The position numbers were made by a program, and so were the translations under genes. Below the pieces are notes generated by a model. That model searched no databases. It was not told the DNA's origin and was given only the letters and a program-made list of their open reading frames with translations. Of a stretch of DNA of 64,000 nt, positions 44,481-53,075 are shown piece after piece (positions within the stretch are counted from its first letter, which is position 1; every line of letters begins with the position of its first letter). The DNA comes from an uncultured Prevotella sp. (GTDB lineage Bacteria > Bacteroidota > Bacteroidia > Bacteroidales > Bacteroidaceae): NCBI GenBank assembly GCA_900546345.1, contig URCI01000008.1, forward strand, positions 1-64,000, given 5' to 3'.

Positions 44481-45830
44481 TTATTTCAAGGTTCCGTTCT
44501 GATAGAATTTCAGCATATCCTGGTTGAGGATAGCCAGATACTTAGCCTGCAATTCAGCCTGCTGGGCTTTGAGCAGCGCATCCTTGCCATTCATGAGTTC
44601 AATGACATTCTTCAAGTTCTGCTTAAATTGCTCTTGCAGCAGATCGTAGCTGGTCTGGGCACTCTCGGTGCTGACCTTGGCGCTCTTATATTGAGCTTGG
44701 TTGTTGACAGCCTGCACCCAATAGTTCTCTATTGTGGAATAGAGTGTAGTTTGCTTGTCACGCAAGTCCAGTTCATTGGACTGCCGTTCCAGGATGGCCT
44801 TGTTGACAGCCGTCTTGGTCTGTCGGTTATCAAAGAGTGGCACGCTGAGCGTTACACCACCGCCATAGGCAAAATTATTTTTCAGCTGTGCACCCCAGGC
44901 ATTGTTGCTCATCGACGTGGTGTTGGAGTTCAGACCAGCGCTGAGGCTGATGGTAGGCAGTTTGCCGGCTTTGGCGATCTTCAGCTGTAAATCGCTTGCC
45001 TTGATCGCTGTCGCAGCACGCTGAATCTCAGGACGATGGGACAGCGCACTTTCATAAACACTTGAAACGCTTGGAACAGCAGCCAAAGCCATCGCGTCGG
45101 TAGTTGTCGGCACCACCACATCAAACTCCTCTTCACTGGTGATCTGCAAGAGTTGCTTGAGCTGACGCTTGTATTCTCTCAGGTTGCTCTCAGCCTGCAC
45201 GACAGCATACTCGTCTTGTGCTCGTTGGGCTGTGAGCTGAGCGACATCAGCCTTGCTCATGCTGCCAACCTTGAGAAACTCTTTTCCGCGCGCCTCGTTT
45301 TTCTTAGAGGTCTCCAGTGTTGCCTTGTTCACGGCCACTGCATCCTTGGAATAGAGGATCTGGACGAATAGCTGAGCGATCTGCTCCTGTATGCTGTTGG
45401 CCGTTGTAGCCGAGTCGAGCTGAGCCTCATCCACGGAGAGTTTGTCGAGCTTCACCTGGTTATGATTCTTATTCCCGTTCCACACTGTCCAAGAAGCATT
45501 GATACCGTATGAGCCATTGTAATAGGCTTTGTCGACATTGGACTGCACCTTGTCGCCGGCAATGGTGTAGCTGCCCCGTTCCGGCCAAGGGTTGAAGGTG
45601 ACGTTCTGCGAGGTTGATGCCGACAGTGAGGGCAGCAGCGCAGCCTTGCTTTGCGCCAGGGTTTCCTTCGCACTCTGATAGGTCACGACGTTTTTACGTA
45701 GAGAGATGTTGTTGGTCAGTGCGTAGTTGACACAGTCGCTTAAGGTCCATTCCTTAGCCTCAACAGCCATACTGCTACACATGAGCAATGACAATGCACT
45801 CATTACAATCTTAGCGTTTCTCTTGATCAT
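44481..45830 (-). CDS. TolC family outer-membrane efflux protein
   Basis: A 449-aa protein with a signal peptide (residues 1-24, ending MAVEA) and the two TolC/OEP repeats, each beginning with a LSDCVNYAL- or RPEIQRAATAIKASDLQLKIAKAG-like segment and long amphipathic helices. It forms the outer-membrane exit duct for the MacA/MacB-like proteins encoded downstream. The start at 45830 (MIKRNAKIVM) is chosen for its signal peptide; a longer frame to 45884 adds residues that fit no signal. Confidence 0.92.
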   Translation of the reverse strand: MIKRNAKIVMSALSLLMCSSMAVEAKEWTLSDCVNYALTNNISLRKNVVTYQSAKETLAQSKAALLPSLSASTSQNVTFNPWPERGSYTIAGDKVQSNVDKAYYNGSYGINASWTVWNGNKNHNQVKLDKLSVDEAQLDSATTANSIQEQIAQLFVQILYSKDAVAVNKATLETSKKNEARGKEFLKVGSMSKADVAQLTAQRAQDEYAVVQAESNLREYKRQLKQLLQITSEEEFDVVVPTTTDAMALAAVPSVSSVYESALSHRPEIQRAATAIKASDLQLKIAKAGKLPTISLSAGLNSNTTSMSNNAWGAQLKNNFAYGGGVTLSVPLFDNRQTKTAVNKAILERQSNELDLRDKQTTLYSTIENYWVQAVNNQAQYKSAKVSTESAQTSYDLLQEQFKQNLKNVIELMNGKDALLKAQQAELQAKYLAILNQDMLKFYQNGTLK

Positions 45831-45978
45831 ATTCGAGTATTTAATTCTAATAATTGATAACTCTATGATGAAATATATTTTCAATCGTTTAGTGGTTTAC
45901 AGCTTGTTTAAACAACATTAACAAAGTACCACCTTACACCTTATTATATAATAGACTGAGTCTATGCCTCCAGTTAGT

Positions 45979-46010
45979 TTTGGCGGTGTCATTGATTTGC
46001 GATACCTTTG
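45979..46010 (+). promoter_or_regulatory. Promoter of second GNAT gene
   Basis: TTTG (45979-45982), a 20-bp spacer and TACCTTTG (46003-46010) lie 21 bp before the ATG at 46032, which supports that start over 46008. Confidence 0.7.
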
Positions 46011-46031
46011 CATCAGATAAAACAAAAGATC

Positions 46032-46541
46032 ATGAACACACCTAAGAGAAAAGTAGCAAAGGCTACCCTTGCAGATCTGGCGACTGTGCTGGAGTTGATT
46101 GACAGTGGGAGACGCATCATGCGTGAGAACGGCAACCTCCACCAGTGGGATGACCATCACCCCTCACCACTACAGATCAGACAAGACATCGTCGACGGCC
46201 ATTGCCATCTGCTTATAGAAGGAAACAGGAGCATCGCCACCTTCGCCTTGATTCCGGGTCCCGACATCACCTACCGAGAGATCGAGAACGGCCAATGGAT
46301 CGATGACCGCAGGCCTTATCATGTCATTCACCGCGTTGCCAGTCTCCCCTCACAGCATCATGTCATGAGAGACATCCTGGACTATTGCTTCACAGTGACC
46401 GACAACATCCGCATCGATACCCATCGCGACAACCAGATCATGCAGCACTGTCTTGCCAAGGCAGGCTTCAGCTATTGCGGCATCATCCATCTGCTCAATG
46501 GCGACGAACGACTGGCTTATCAGAAAGTCACCTTGCCGTAA
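46032..46541 (+). CDS. GNAT family N-acetyltransferase
   Basis: A 169-aa protein of GNAT type: an N-terminal ATLADLATVLELIDSGRRIM helix, central strands (LLIEGNRSIATFALIPGPD) and a C-terminal DNIRIDTHRDNQIMQHCLAKAGFSYCGII segment typical of the fold. The canonical Q/RxxGxG/A loop is poorly conserved, as in several Bacteroidota relatives. Substrate unknown. It is a single-gene unit. Confidence 0.78.
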   Translation: MNTPKRKVAKATLADLATVLELIDSGRRIMRENGNLHQWDDHHPSPLQIRQDIVDGHCHLLIEGNRSIATFALIPGPDITYREIENGQWIDDRRPYHVIHRVASLPSQHHVMRDILDYCFTVTDNIRIDTHRDNQIMQHCLAKAGFSYCGIIHLLNGDERLAYQKVTLP

Positions 46542-46804
46542 GTCTTCTCACCAGACGAAGGAGAGAAGCATCCGATGAGCTTTCCGTCCTTACAGAGCAT
46601 TTGACTTGCTGGTACCGTCAAACCCCATGTTATTACCGTGGCTGATCTTTTTCCGAAGTCGAATGTGTAGGTTGCTGTCAGACATCTCATTGACTAATAT
46701 CACTTTACCCAACAAAAACGCAGAGTCAGACGCAATCGTTCAATTGGTATGGTTTTTGCATCTTTGCAACCGAGAAAATTAGAAGAGAAAGGATCATAAA
46801 AGTC

Positions 46805-47674
46805 ATGAGACAGTTAAAGATTGAACGCAGCATTACCAACCGTCAGAATGAGTCACTGGACAAATATCTTTTGGAGATAGGCCGCATACCGATGGCTAAT
46901 CTTGATGAGGAGGAAGAGCTGGCCATGAAGATACAAAAAGGCGGGCGCGAAGGCGAACGCGCCAAAGACAAGCTGGTACGTGCCAACTTGCGCTTTGTCG
47001 TCTCCGTTGCCAAGCAATACCAGCACAAAGGGCTCGCTCTCTCCGACCTGATCGATGAGGGAAACATCGGATTGGTCAAGGCGGCTGAAAAGTTCGATCC
47101 CACCCGAGGCTTCAAGTTCATATCCTATGCGGTGTGGTGGATACGGCAAAGCATCTTGCAGGCTATTGCCGAGCAAAGCCGCATGGTCAGATTGCCGCTC
47201 AATCAGGTTGGCGCCATTTCCAAGATCAATCAAGAGATTGAGAAGTTTGAGCAAGCCAATCATCGCAAACCATCGACCGAGGAGCTCTCAGCCATCACAA
47301 ACATCGACAGCAACAAGATCAAAGACGCACTCACGGCCGACACACGCCATATGAGCATCGACGCACCCTTCAATGAGGATGACAGCAACAGTCTGGCCGA
47401 CATTCTGCCATCTTCTGACCAGACAATTTCCAAACTCACAAATCGTGAATCCATGCGCATCGACTTGGAGAGCATCTTCAAGAAAGTATTAAAGCCACGT
47501 GAGCGTGAGGTGATTACCCACAGTTTTGGCATAGGATGCCAAGAGGAGGGCCTGGAAGAAACCGGTCAGCGTCTGGGACTCACCCGTGAGCGTGTGCGCC
47601 AGATCAAAGAAAAGGCTATCGAGAAAATGAGAAACAGTCCATACGCCAAAATCCTGACACAATACTTAGGCTGA
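46805..47674 (+). CDS. RpoD/SigA-type sigma-70 factor, copy 2
   Basis: A 289-aa sigma-70 factor with the same layout as the gene at 9804: NESLDKYLLEIGRIPMANL (region 1.2), FISYAVWWIRQSILQA (region 2), VRLPLNQVGAISKIN leading into region 3, and the 4.2 helix LTRERVRQIKEKA. The two proteins share long identical stretches in region 2 but differ in region 3 and the region 3-4 linker. Two such genes within 37 kb suggest functional split or dosage between paralogs. The upstream CATCTTTG (46759-46766) is only a partial -7 match. Confidence 0.9.
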   Translation: MRQLKIERSITNRQNESLDKYLLEIGRIPMANLDEEEELAMKIQKGGREGERAKDKLVRANLRFVVSVAKQYQHKGLALSDLIDEGNIGLVKAAEKFDPTRGFKFISYAVWWIRQSILQAIAEQSRMVRLPLNQVGAISKINQEIEKFEQANHRKPSTEELSAITNIDSNKIKDALTADTRHMSIDAPFNEDDSNSLADILPSSDQTISKLTNRESMRIDLESIFKKVLKPREREVITHSFGIGCQEEGLEETGQRLGLTRERVRQIKEKAIEKMRNSPYAKILTQYLG

Positions 47675-47700
47675 CCTGTCACTCATCGATAATGGACAAA

Positions 47701-47743
47701 AAAATCCCCTGCTTGAGATAGAGATCTCAGACAGGGGATTTTT
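47701..47743. terminator. Bidirectional terminator between second sigma gene and fimbrial-type gene
   Basis: The stem AAAATCCCCTG / CAGGGGATTTT with an inner TGAGA/TCTCA pairing is flanked by an A run and a T run, 27 nt after the sigma gene stop and 6 nt from the stop of the convergent lipoprotein gene. Confidence 0.88.
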
Positions 47744-47748
47744 CTTTT

Positions 47749-48642
47749 TCAGAACGTCACATCATACTTTTCCCATTCGTCATCTGTCAGAAAGTGCGTT
47801 GAGTAATTGGCATTGGCGCCCGTACCCGCTCCGGCAAAAAGCTCACCGGTATAGGTCGTGATCATATTGCTCTTGATCTTTACATCCTCAAAGACTTTCT
47901 GCATCACCATATTGCCGTTGACGTCAGTAGCCGTAACAGTCACCTTCAACGTCTCACTATCTGGTTTGGGAAACGTGTAAACATCAAAGTCGGCCTTCTT
48001 GCCAACCATATCAGAAGTGATGGAGAACTCCTTGCTCTGACGTGAGTTGACACAGCCTTGCCCCGTGATGGCGTCAAGCGTAGAGCTGCCACCCGTAAAG
48101 CCAAACTTCACCGTTTTCATATTCTCCGGAACGGCATCAGTAGTTGACAGCCGGAACACAGCCACCACACGCTTCATATAGATGTCCTCGGAAGTGTTTT
48201 CTTCCAAGTCAAGTTCTTTGCAATACCAGAAGGTATCGCTCATGCCACCGCTAAACGTCACCTTTTTAGGATCGGTCATGGTGGCACTCTTCGATCCACT
48301 ATAGGCCAATGCCACCAAATTGTACTTTCCCGCCGGCAACGAGAGCTCTATCTTCCCAAAGTTTTCGTCAGAAGATGTCTGATTGATTTGCTTCACCCGG
48401 TTCCCATTCTGATAGACAGCCACGCTCAGCCGAGTGCAAAAAGTGGTCACGTCGGTACTTCGCGATACCTGATAAGTTTTCTCAAAGTCTGCATCTCCAA
48501 GCTTGGCGACGTTGAGTTCCAGTTTGATCTTATCATTCTGACTCCCCACTGTGGAATCGTCATCGCCCACGTAACCTTTCTGACAGGAGGTGAACGACAG
48601 GCAACAACACAAGAAAAATAGATAATAAATTCGTTTTCTCAT
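47749..48642 (-). CDS. FimB/Mfa2-like fimbrial lipoprotein
   Basis: A 297-aa lipoprotein (signal MRKRIYYLFFLCCCLSFTSC, lipobox FTSC). Two beta-sandwich domains resemble the FimB/Mfa2 fimbrial anchor family: TTFCTRLSVAVYQNGNRVKQI, LPAGKYNLVALAYSG and YMKRVVAVFRLSTTDAV strands. Such proteins anchor or end type V fimbriae on the cell surface, but no other fimbrial gene is adjacent. The start at 48642 is fixed by the signal peptide; TATATTTG at 48684-48691 may be its -7 box. Confidence 0.72.
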   Translation of the reverse strand: MRKRIYYLFFLCCCLSFTSCQKGYVGDDDSTVGSQNDKIKLELNVAKLGDADFEKTYQVSRSTDVTTFCTRLSVAVYQNGNRVKQINQTSSDENFGKIELSLPAGKYNLVALAYSGSKSATMTDPKKVTFSGGMSDTFWYCKELDLEENTSEDIYMKRVVAVFRLSTTDAVPENMKTVKFGFTGGSSTLDAITGQGCVNSRQSKEFSITSDMVGKKADFDVYTFPKPDSETLKVTVTATDVNGNMVMQKVFEDVKIKSNMITTYTGELFAGAGTGANANYSTHFLTDDEWEKYDVTF

Positions 48643-48873
48643 ATCAATAGGCATTAAGCATGAATAGATGATAAATATCTTTGCAAATATAAGAAAACAT
48701 CCGTAAAGTGATGACAAGAAATCAGAAAAAGTAACATCTTAAGTACGAATTTGCGACACTATCACTTTTCTAGTAGAAAAAAAATAAGTGACAAAAGAAG
48801 GTCCCTACTCAATCTCAATCTAGAGAAACCAAAAATAGACATAAGACCCCAAAATGATCCTCCAAGCACAGAA

Positions 48874-48973
48874 TGAGACTATGATTCGATCAAAACAGTG
48901 AGATGATCTGATGAAACAAGTGGTTTCATCGACACAAACCACTGAGATGAACGGAAGAAAGCACTGAGATGAC
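48874..48973 (+). repeat. 22-bp-phased tandem array (repeat element copy B)
   Basis: CACTGAGATGA occurs at 48940 and 48962 and CAGTGAGATGA at 48896, i.e. multiples of 22 bp. The intermediate unit at 48918 is AAGTGGTTT, again a partial inverse pairing with AAACCACT. GATTCGATCAAAA before 48896 is a further decayed unit. The element fills much of the 582-bp gap between the fimbrial-type gene (start 48642) and the ligase gene (stop 49225); the part at 48692-48873 shows nothing I recognise. Confidence 0.85.
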
Positions 48974-48980
48974 CACAAAA

Positions 48981-49035
48981 AAACGGTACTTTTGCAGGAA
49001 TTCCACATAAGAATTCCATTGCAAAAGTACCGTTT
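48981..49035. terminator. Long hairpin in repeat element copy B
   Basis: AAACGGTACTTTTGCA (48981-48996) pairs with TGCAAAAGTACCGTTT (49020-49035), followed after a 2-nt bulge by GGAATTC / GAATTCC around loop CACATAA. The sequence differs from the copy A hairpin but position and length match. It may act as a terminator; each arm also contains TACTTTTG, a -7-like sequence. Confidence 0.7.
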
Positions 49036-49085
49036 ACTTTAGACTGGAGACGTCACATGCGCACATCTCCCTATATATCAGAGAA

Positions 49086-49187
49086 TTACAAAATAGCGTC
49101 CAAAATCGTAAAAATCGCAGTATTGAACGTCCTTACCCAGAAAAACGCCGTCATGAGGACGGAAAAATGTCAGTTTTTCAAACAAAA
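49086..49187. repeat. Conserved A-rich block of repeat element copy B
   Basis: It begins TTACAAAAT, contains CAAAATCGTAAAAATC and ends near GGACGGAAAAATG, co-linear with 19439-19540. It lies 38 nt beyond the stop codon of the minus-strand ligase gene, the same relation copy A has to queC. Confidence 0.75.
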
Positions 49188-49224
49188 AACATTTTTCAAT
49201 ACCCGACTCCCAGACACTCGCTCC

Positions 49225-50853
49225 TTAGACTCGCTCCAGCAATCCGTTGCGAAGGTCATCAGCAGCAATAACCTTGACCTTGGCATGAAGCTTCTTGCCG
49301 GTGGCATTAAGCGGCACGCTCGCCACAAAGCGGTAATAGCGCGGGCGCTTGAAGTTGGCAATGTCGGGACTAGCCTTGCAGAACTCATCAAGCTCCTCAG
49401 CAGTCAGACTCTCATCGGCTTTCACCACATAGGCAGTGACCAACTGACCACGCATCTTGTCGGGCACAGAGGTGACAATGCACTCCTTGACCTTTGGGTT
49501 TTGGTTGAGCACCTCCTCAATCTCCACGGGATAGATGTTCTCGCCCGAAGAAATGATCATGTCGTCCTTGCGGCCCACGATGGTGACAAACTGATGATCG
49601 TCCCAGGTCGCCAGGTCATTGGTATAGAGGAAACCCTTATAGTATTTCTGCTCCGTCTCCTCAGGATTGTTGTTGTAAACAAACGGCGACTTGGCAGGTG
49701 AGGAAATAATGACCTCGCCGATCTCGCTGCCATCGGTCTTGGCCAGGTCATCGGGCTCGGCGCGGCGGTTTTCGTAGACCTTCACCACACGCACGTCATC
49801 GTCAACACACGAGGCACCTGCGGTACCGGCATTCTCGGGCAAGTCAAACGGGCGCAAGAACGTGTTCCAGAACGTCTCCGTCGTGCCATAACCATTGAAA
49901 ATGTTGGGCGTGAGCACCTTCTGATAGCGGATACAAGCCGAGCGCTCAAGCGGACTGCCCATCGTGACAATGCCGCGGAGTGTGCTGATGTCGTACCCTT
50001 CCTTCTCTTGCTCATCAGCCAAGCGCTCCAGCACGGTTGGCACGCCAATGACAAACGTAATCTTGTATTTGTCGACATACTTCAGTGTCATGGCCGCATC
50101 AAACTTGCGCATGATCACCAACGATGCTCCGGCATAGAAAGTTGGACAGGGGCCGGCGCAGTGAAGTCCGCCGCGATGGAACCACGGCGTTGTGTTCATC
50201 GAGACGTCTTTGTAATTCATCGGGAAGTGGATCATCACATCGTGGCTCGACAGCACCTCGTTGATACTTGTCAAAGGCACGGCTTTGGCATGACCTGTCG
50301 TTCCGGAAGTAAACAACCGGGTTGTCTCGTCATAGATATTGTATTCACAGGTGAAGACAGGCTCATCGTCCGAACTGCCATCAACATAGTCGACATATGA
50401 CTTCACCACTCCATCGCTGTTGCCATCAGTAACCACCAGCTGCTGGGGTGTCCATCCGCTCATCTTCACGGCTTGCAGCACAACAGGCTTGCTGGCCAGG
50501 TCGAAGAAGAACACCTTCGGCCGGTTAGTTTTCAGCAAATCGGCCAGCTCGCCAGTCGACAGTCGGTAGCTCACCGGACTGTTGACAAAGTGTCCCTTAT
50601 GGGCAGCAATGTAGACAAAGACAAACTCAGGGCAATTGAGCATCATCAGCATCATCAAATCACCCTTCTTCAGTCCGTCGGTGTTGAGTCGGTTAACGAG
50701 TTTATTGACATCAGCGTTGAGTTGCTGATAAGTCCATGTCTGCTTTCTCACCGGATCGATCATGGCCGTACGCCAACTATAGCGGCGAACATTGCGCATG
50801 AAGCCCTCAATCCATGTGTAACGGCTTTCGAAAATGTGTTTAAAATCGGTCAT
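49225..50853 (-). CDS. AMP-dependent acyl-CoA synthetase/ligase
   Basis: A 542-aa adenylate-forming enzyme with the P-loop FTSGTTGHAKAVP near residue 178, the YGTTETF motif near residue 310, and the hinge/catalytic region GRKDDMIISSGENIYPVEIEE followed by the C-terminal Lys region (NATGKKLHAK). It probably activates a fatty or other carboxylic acid to its CoA ester. The start at 50853 (MTDFKHIF) is chosen over 50895 by similarity to family N-termini. It appears monocistronic. Confidence 0.88.
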   Translation of the reverse strand: MTDFKHIFESRYTWIEGFMRNVRRYSWRTAMIDPVRKQTWTYQQLNADVNKLVNRLNTDGLKKGDLMMLMMLNCPEFVFVYIAAHKGHFVNSPVSYRLSTGELADLLKTNRPKVFFFDLASKPVVLQAVKMSGWTPQQLVVTDGNSDGVVKSYVDYVDGSSDDEPVFTCEYNIYDETTRLFTSGTTGHAKAVPLTSINEVLSSHDVMIHFPMNYKDVSMNTTPWFHRGGLHCAGPCPTFYAGASLVIMRKFDAAMTLKYVDKYKITFVIGVPTVLERLADEQEKEGYDISTLRGIVTMGSPLERSACIRYQKVLTPNIFNGYGTTETFWNTFLRPFDLPENAGTAGASCVDDDVRVVKVYENRRAEPDDLAKTDGSEIGEVIISSPAKSPFVYNNNPEETEQKYYKGFLYTNDLATWDDHQFVTIVGRKDDMIISSGENIYPVEIEEVLNQNPKVKECIVTSVPDKMRGQLVTAYVVKADESLTAEELDEFCKASPDIANFKRPRYYRFVASVPLNATGKKLHAKVKVIAADDLRNGLLERV

Positions 50854-50998
50854 TCCTATTTCAGTAAATAACTTTATGATGTATGTTTGTAACAAAAATA
50901 GTTATAAAAAATAATATTACTGATAAAAGAATAAGGAAATTAAAATAATTTAAACGAAACCCCTCCATTCTTGCACACCTATATCCTATATTGTGCAA

Positions 50999-52012
50999 TC
51001 AATATTTTTGGGGAGATTTCCGTGTTGAGTGTATAGAAATGTAGCCCGCCGACTCGTTTTCACGCTGGCCGTCGGCAAGAATGAAACTGAGAAATGCTTT
51101 GACAAGAGCGCTCTGTGGCTTGCCTTTCGTCACAACAAACAGCTCGCGAGCCGGAGGACTGGGATAACGTCCATCACGAATGGCAGATATCAGCTTGTCC
51201 TTAGTGTCATAGAATCGTTCTTCAGAATCGATCGTGCCATTGTTGTTGACATCAATGGGGATGACGGCCAGTCCGGGATTAGGCCGTCCCGTGCGCTCAT
51301 CATAAGCATAGCTGATATTGCTCATGCCAATGCCGTCGACGTCATTGGCCACTTGTCGTGCGATCCCCGGGTCGCCATACACGCCGGGGCCCAACAAATC
51401 CTCCTGATGGGAGCGAAGCCAGGCGGCGAAGGTCTCTGCTGCACCGCATGCGTCACTGCGCGTGTAGACATTGATGGGAGTGGCATTTGCAGTGGCAGCT
51501 ACCTGCCCCCACGTCTTCACCTGGCCGGTGACCCAAATATCGCGGGCCACTGTCTGAGAGAGCCCCTTGCGCAAGAGTTGCCGAAAAAGCGGATTGCCAA
51601 CGTTGATGACAGGTACCACGGCATCGCGAGCCACGGCAACGGGCAGAGCACCACGCTGCAGCTCTGCCGCTTTCATCTCGCGCGAAACCATGCCAAGGTC
51701 CACTTGATTGGCCAGCACATCGGTGATACCTTTTCCCGAACCTCCTGCCGAGACATCAATGACTACTCCCGGATGCAACTGGCTGAACGCATCGGCCCAT
51801 CGCAACATGAGCGGATAGAGTGCATAGGCGCCCGAAACCGTGATGTTGCCATGCAGATCATCAGTAGTGGGCATCTGGCCTGTCCTGCGTCCACCACAAC
51901 CGGAGAGTGTCACGACGAGCGTCAGAAGGGTAAATAGGCACGCGGGCGTACTATATAACAAGGTGTGAGGCTGAAAGCCGAGTCGTTTACTATGAGTCAT
52001 TGTTTTCATCAT
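50999..52012 (-). CDS. pstS: PstS-like phosphate-type ABC substrate-binding lipoprotein
   Basis: A 337-aa lipoprotein (lipobox LSGC) with the PstS fold: GNITVSGAYALYPLMLRWAD, VSAGGSGKGITDVLANQVDLGMVSRE and NVYTRSDACGAAETFAAWL, segments that line the tetrahedral oxyanion site of phosphate-binding proteins. No pstC or pstA gene is adjacent; the ATPase pstB is divergent. The promoter shares its dyad with the sulfur operons, so a sulfur-related or general oxyanion role is worth considering. Confidence 0.85.
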   Translation of the reverse strand: MMKTMTHSKRLGFQPHTLLYSTPACLFTLLTLVVTLSGCGGRRTGQMPTTDDLHGNITVSGAYALYPLMLRWADAFSQLHPGVVIDVSAGGSGKGITDVLANQVDLGMVSREMKAAELQRGALPVAVARDAVVPVINVGNPLFRQLLRKGLSQTVARDIWVTGQVKTWGQVAATANATPINVYTRSDACGAAETFAAWLRSHQEDLLGPGVYGDPGIARQVANDVDGIGMSNISYAYDERTGRPNPGLAVIPIDVNNNGTIDSEERFYDTKDKLISAIRDGRYPSPPARELFVVTKGKPQSALVKAFLSFILADGQRENESAGYISIHSTRKSPQKY

Positions 52013-52027
52013 ACTGATTGGTAGTTG

Positions 52028-52062
52028 CAAAGGTAGTGACATTCAGCGCAAACGACAATCAC
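52028..52062 (-). promoter_or_regulatory. Promoter of pstS (regulon member)
   Basis: On the minus strand GTGATTGT (52055-52062), a 19-bp spacer and TACCTTTG (52028-52035). The dyad at 52081-52100 is centred about 28 bp upstream of the -33 box, as in four other promoters of this region. Confidence 0.65.
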
Positions 52063-52080
52063 CCGATTGGGGTATTTGTC

Positions 52081-52100
52081 TCTACCATCATTGTGGTAGA
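52081..52100. promoter_or_regulatory. Shared operator dyad between pstS and pstB
   Basis: TCTACCATCATTGTGGTAGA is an imperfect dyad with 7-bp arms TCTACCA / TGGTAGA. It lies about 27-28 bp from the -33 box of both divergent promoters and resembles ATACCACAATTGTGGGAT at 57742-57759 and TCTACCATATTGATGGGATA at 62434-62453. Confidence 0.65.
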
Positions 52101-52116
52101 AAAATACTATCTGCAT

Positions 52117-52151
52117 GGTATTTCGCAACACACCTTTTCTCCGTAACTTTG
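52117..52151 (+). promoter_or_regulatory. Promoter of pstB (regulon member)
   Basis: GGTATTTC (52117-52124), a 19-bp spacer and TAACTTTG (52144-52151), 22 bp before the ATG at 52174. It is almost identical in design to the cysD promoter at 62471-62505. Confidence 0.7.
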
Positions 52152-52173
52152 CAACAGTAAAACAGAAACGGTT

Positions 52174-53052
52174 ATGAACGCAATAGCAAGTACACTCCAC
52201 CTCTTTGGCAACGGTCTTTTCCCGTTCGTCTCCAGCAGTCTGAACAGCGAGAGAAATTCTTCCTTCGCCGTAACCAATAAGTTCACCCATGCTGCCGGGG
52301 CCCGTTTACAGACCAAGCATCTCAATGTCTACATCAACGGAGTGCATATTCTCAAGGATGTCAACGTAGAGATCCCACGCAACAAGATCACATGCATCAT
52401 TGGCCCGTCGGGATGTGGCAAGAGCACACTGCTCCGTACGTTCAACCGTCTCAACGATGGTGTGGAAGGATTACGTATGACAGGTGAAGTGAACTTCAAC
52501 GGTACCAACATTCTCAAAGCCAGCAGCAGCCGTCTCAGCGAGTTGCGTCGCAATATTGGGCTTGTTCCGCAGCGCCCCTGCCCGTTGCCCATGAGCATCT
52601 ATGACAATGTGGCTTATGGCTGCCGCATCCATGGCATTCACAACCGTCACCAACAAAACCAGATCGTGCGCCATTATTTGCGGGCCGTAGGACTTTGGAA
52701 CGAAGTGAAAGACCGGTTGAAGTCACCAGCCTCACGCCTTAGTGGAGGTCAGCAGCAACGTCTGTGTCTGGCACGCAGTTTGGCCGTAGAGCCCACTTAT
52801 CTGCTTGCCGATGAGAGCACCAGCGCTTTGGATCCCATCAGCAGCCATAAAGTGGAAGAGTTGTTCACTGAGTTGAAATACACCAACTCCATCGTGATGG
52901 TCACACACACGCTGAGCCAGGCTCTCCGCATCGCAGACCATGTCATCTTCATGTACATGGGTGAGGTCGTGGAAGAAGGTGATGCCGAGCAGGTGTTTCG
53001 TCATCCAAAGGAGGAACTGACACGTAAGTATCTCAACGGAGCTTTCAGCTAA
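52174..53052 (+). CDS. pstB: PstB-like ABC transporter ATP-binding protein
   Basis: A 292-aa ATPase of clear PstB type: Walker A GPSGCGKSTLLRTFNRLND, PMSIYDNVAYG, signature LSGGQQQRLCLARSLA, Walker B LLADESTSALDPIS (the usual DEP is DES) and H-loop VTHTLSQA. It has an unusual Ser-rich N-terminal extension of about 45 residues. Phosphate permease genes are missing here; instead the next genes on the strand (23-bp gap) encode a class III binding protein and a FecCD permease that lack their own ATPase. Confidence 0.88.
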   Translation: MNAIASTLHLFGNGLFPFVSSSLNSERNSSFAVTNKFTHAAGARLQTKHLNVYINGVHILKDVNVEIPRNKITCIIGPSGCGKSTLLRTFNRLNDGVEGLRMTGEVNFNGTNILKASSSRLSELRRNIGLVPQRPCPLPMSIYDNVAYGCRIHGIHNRHQQNQIVRHYLRAVGLWNEVKDRLKSPASRLSGGQQQRLCLARSLAVEPTYLLADESTSALDPISSHKVEELFTELKYTNSIVMVTHTLSQALRIADHVIFMYMGEVVEEGDAEQVFRHPKEELTRKYLNGAFS

Positions 53053-53075
53053 GCTCTCCTTTCATTATTACGATT

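Noticed and set aside
46541..46804. Possible small gene between the GNAT and second sigma-factor genes
   Set aside because: No open frame with a credible start or promoter; nothing recognisable in this 263-bp stretch apart from a partial -7 box.
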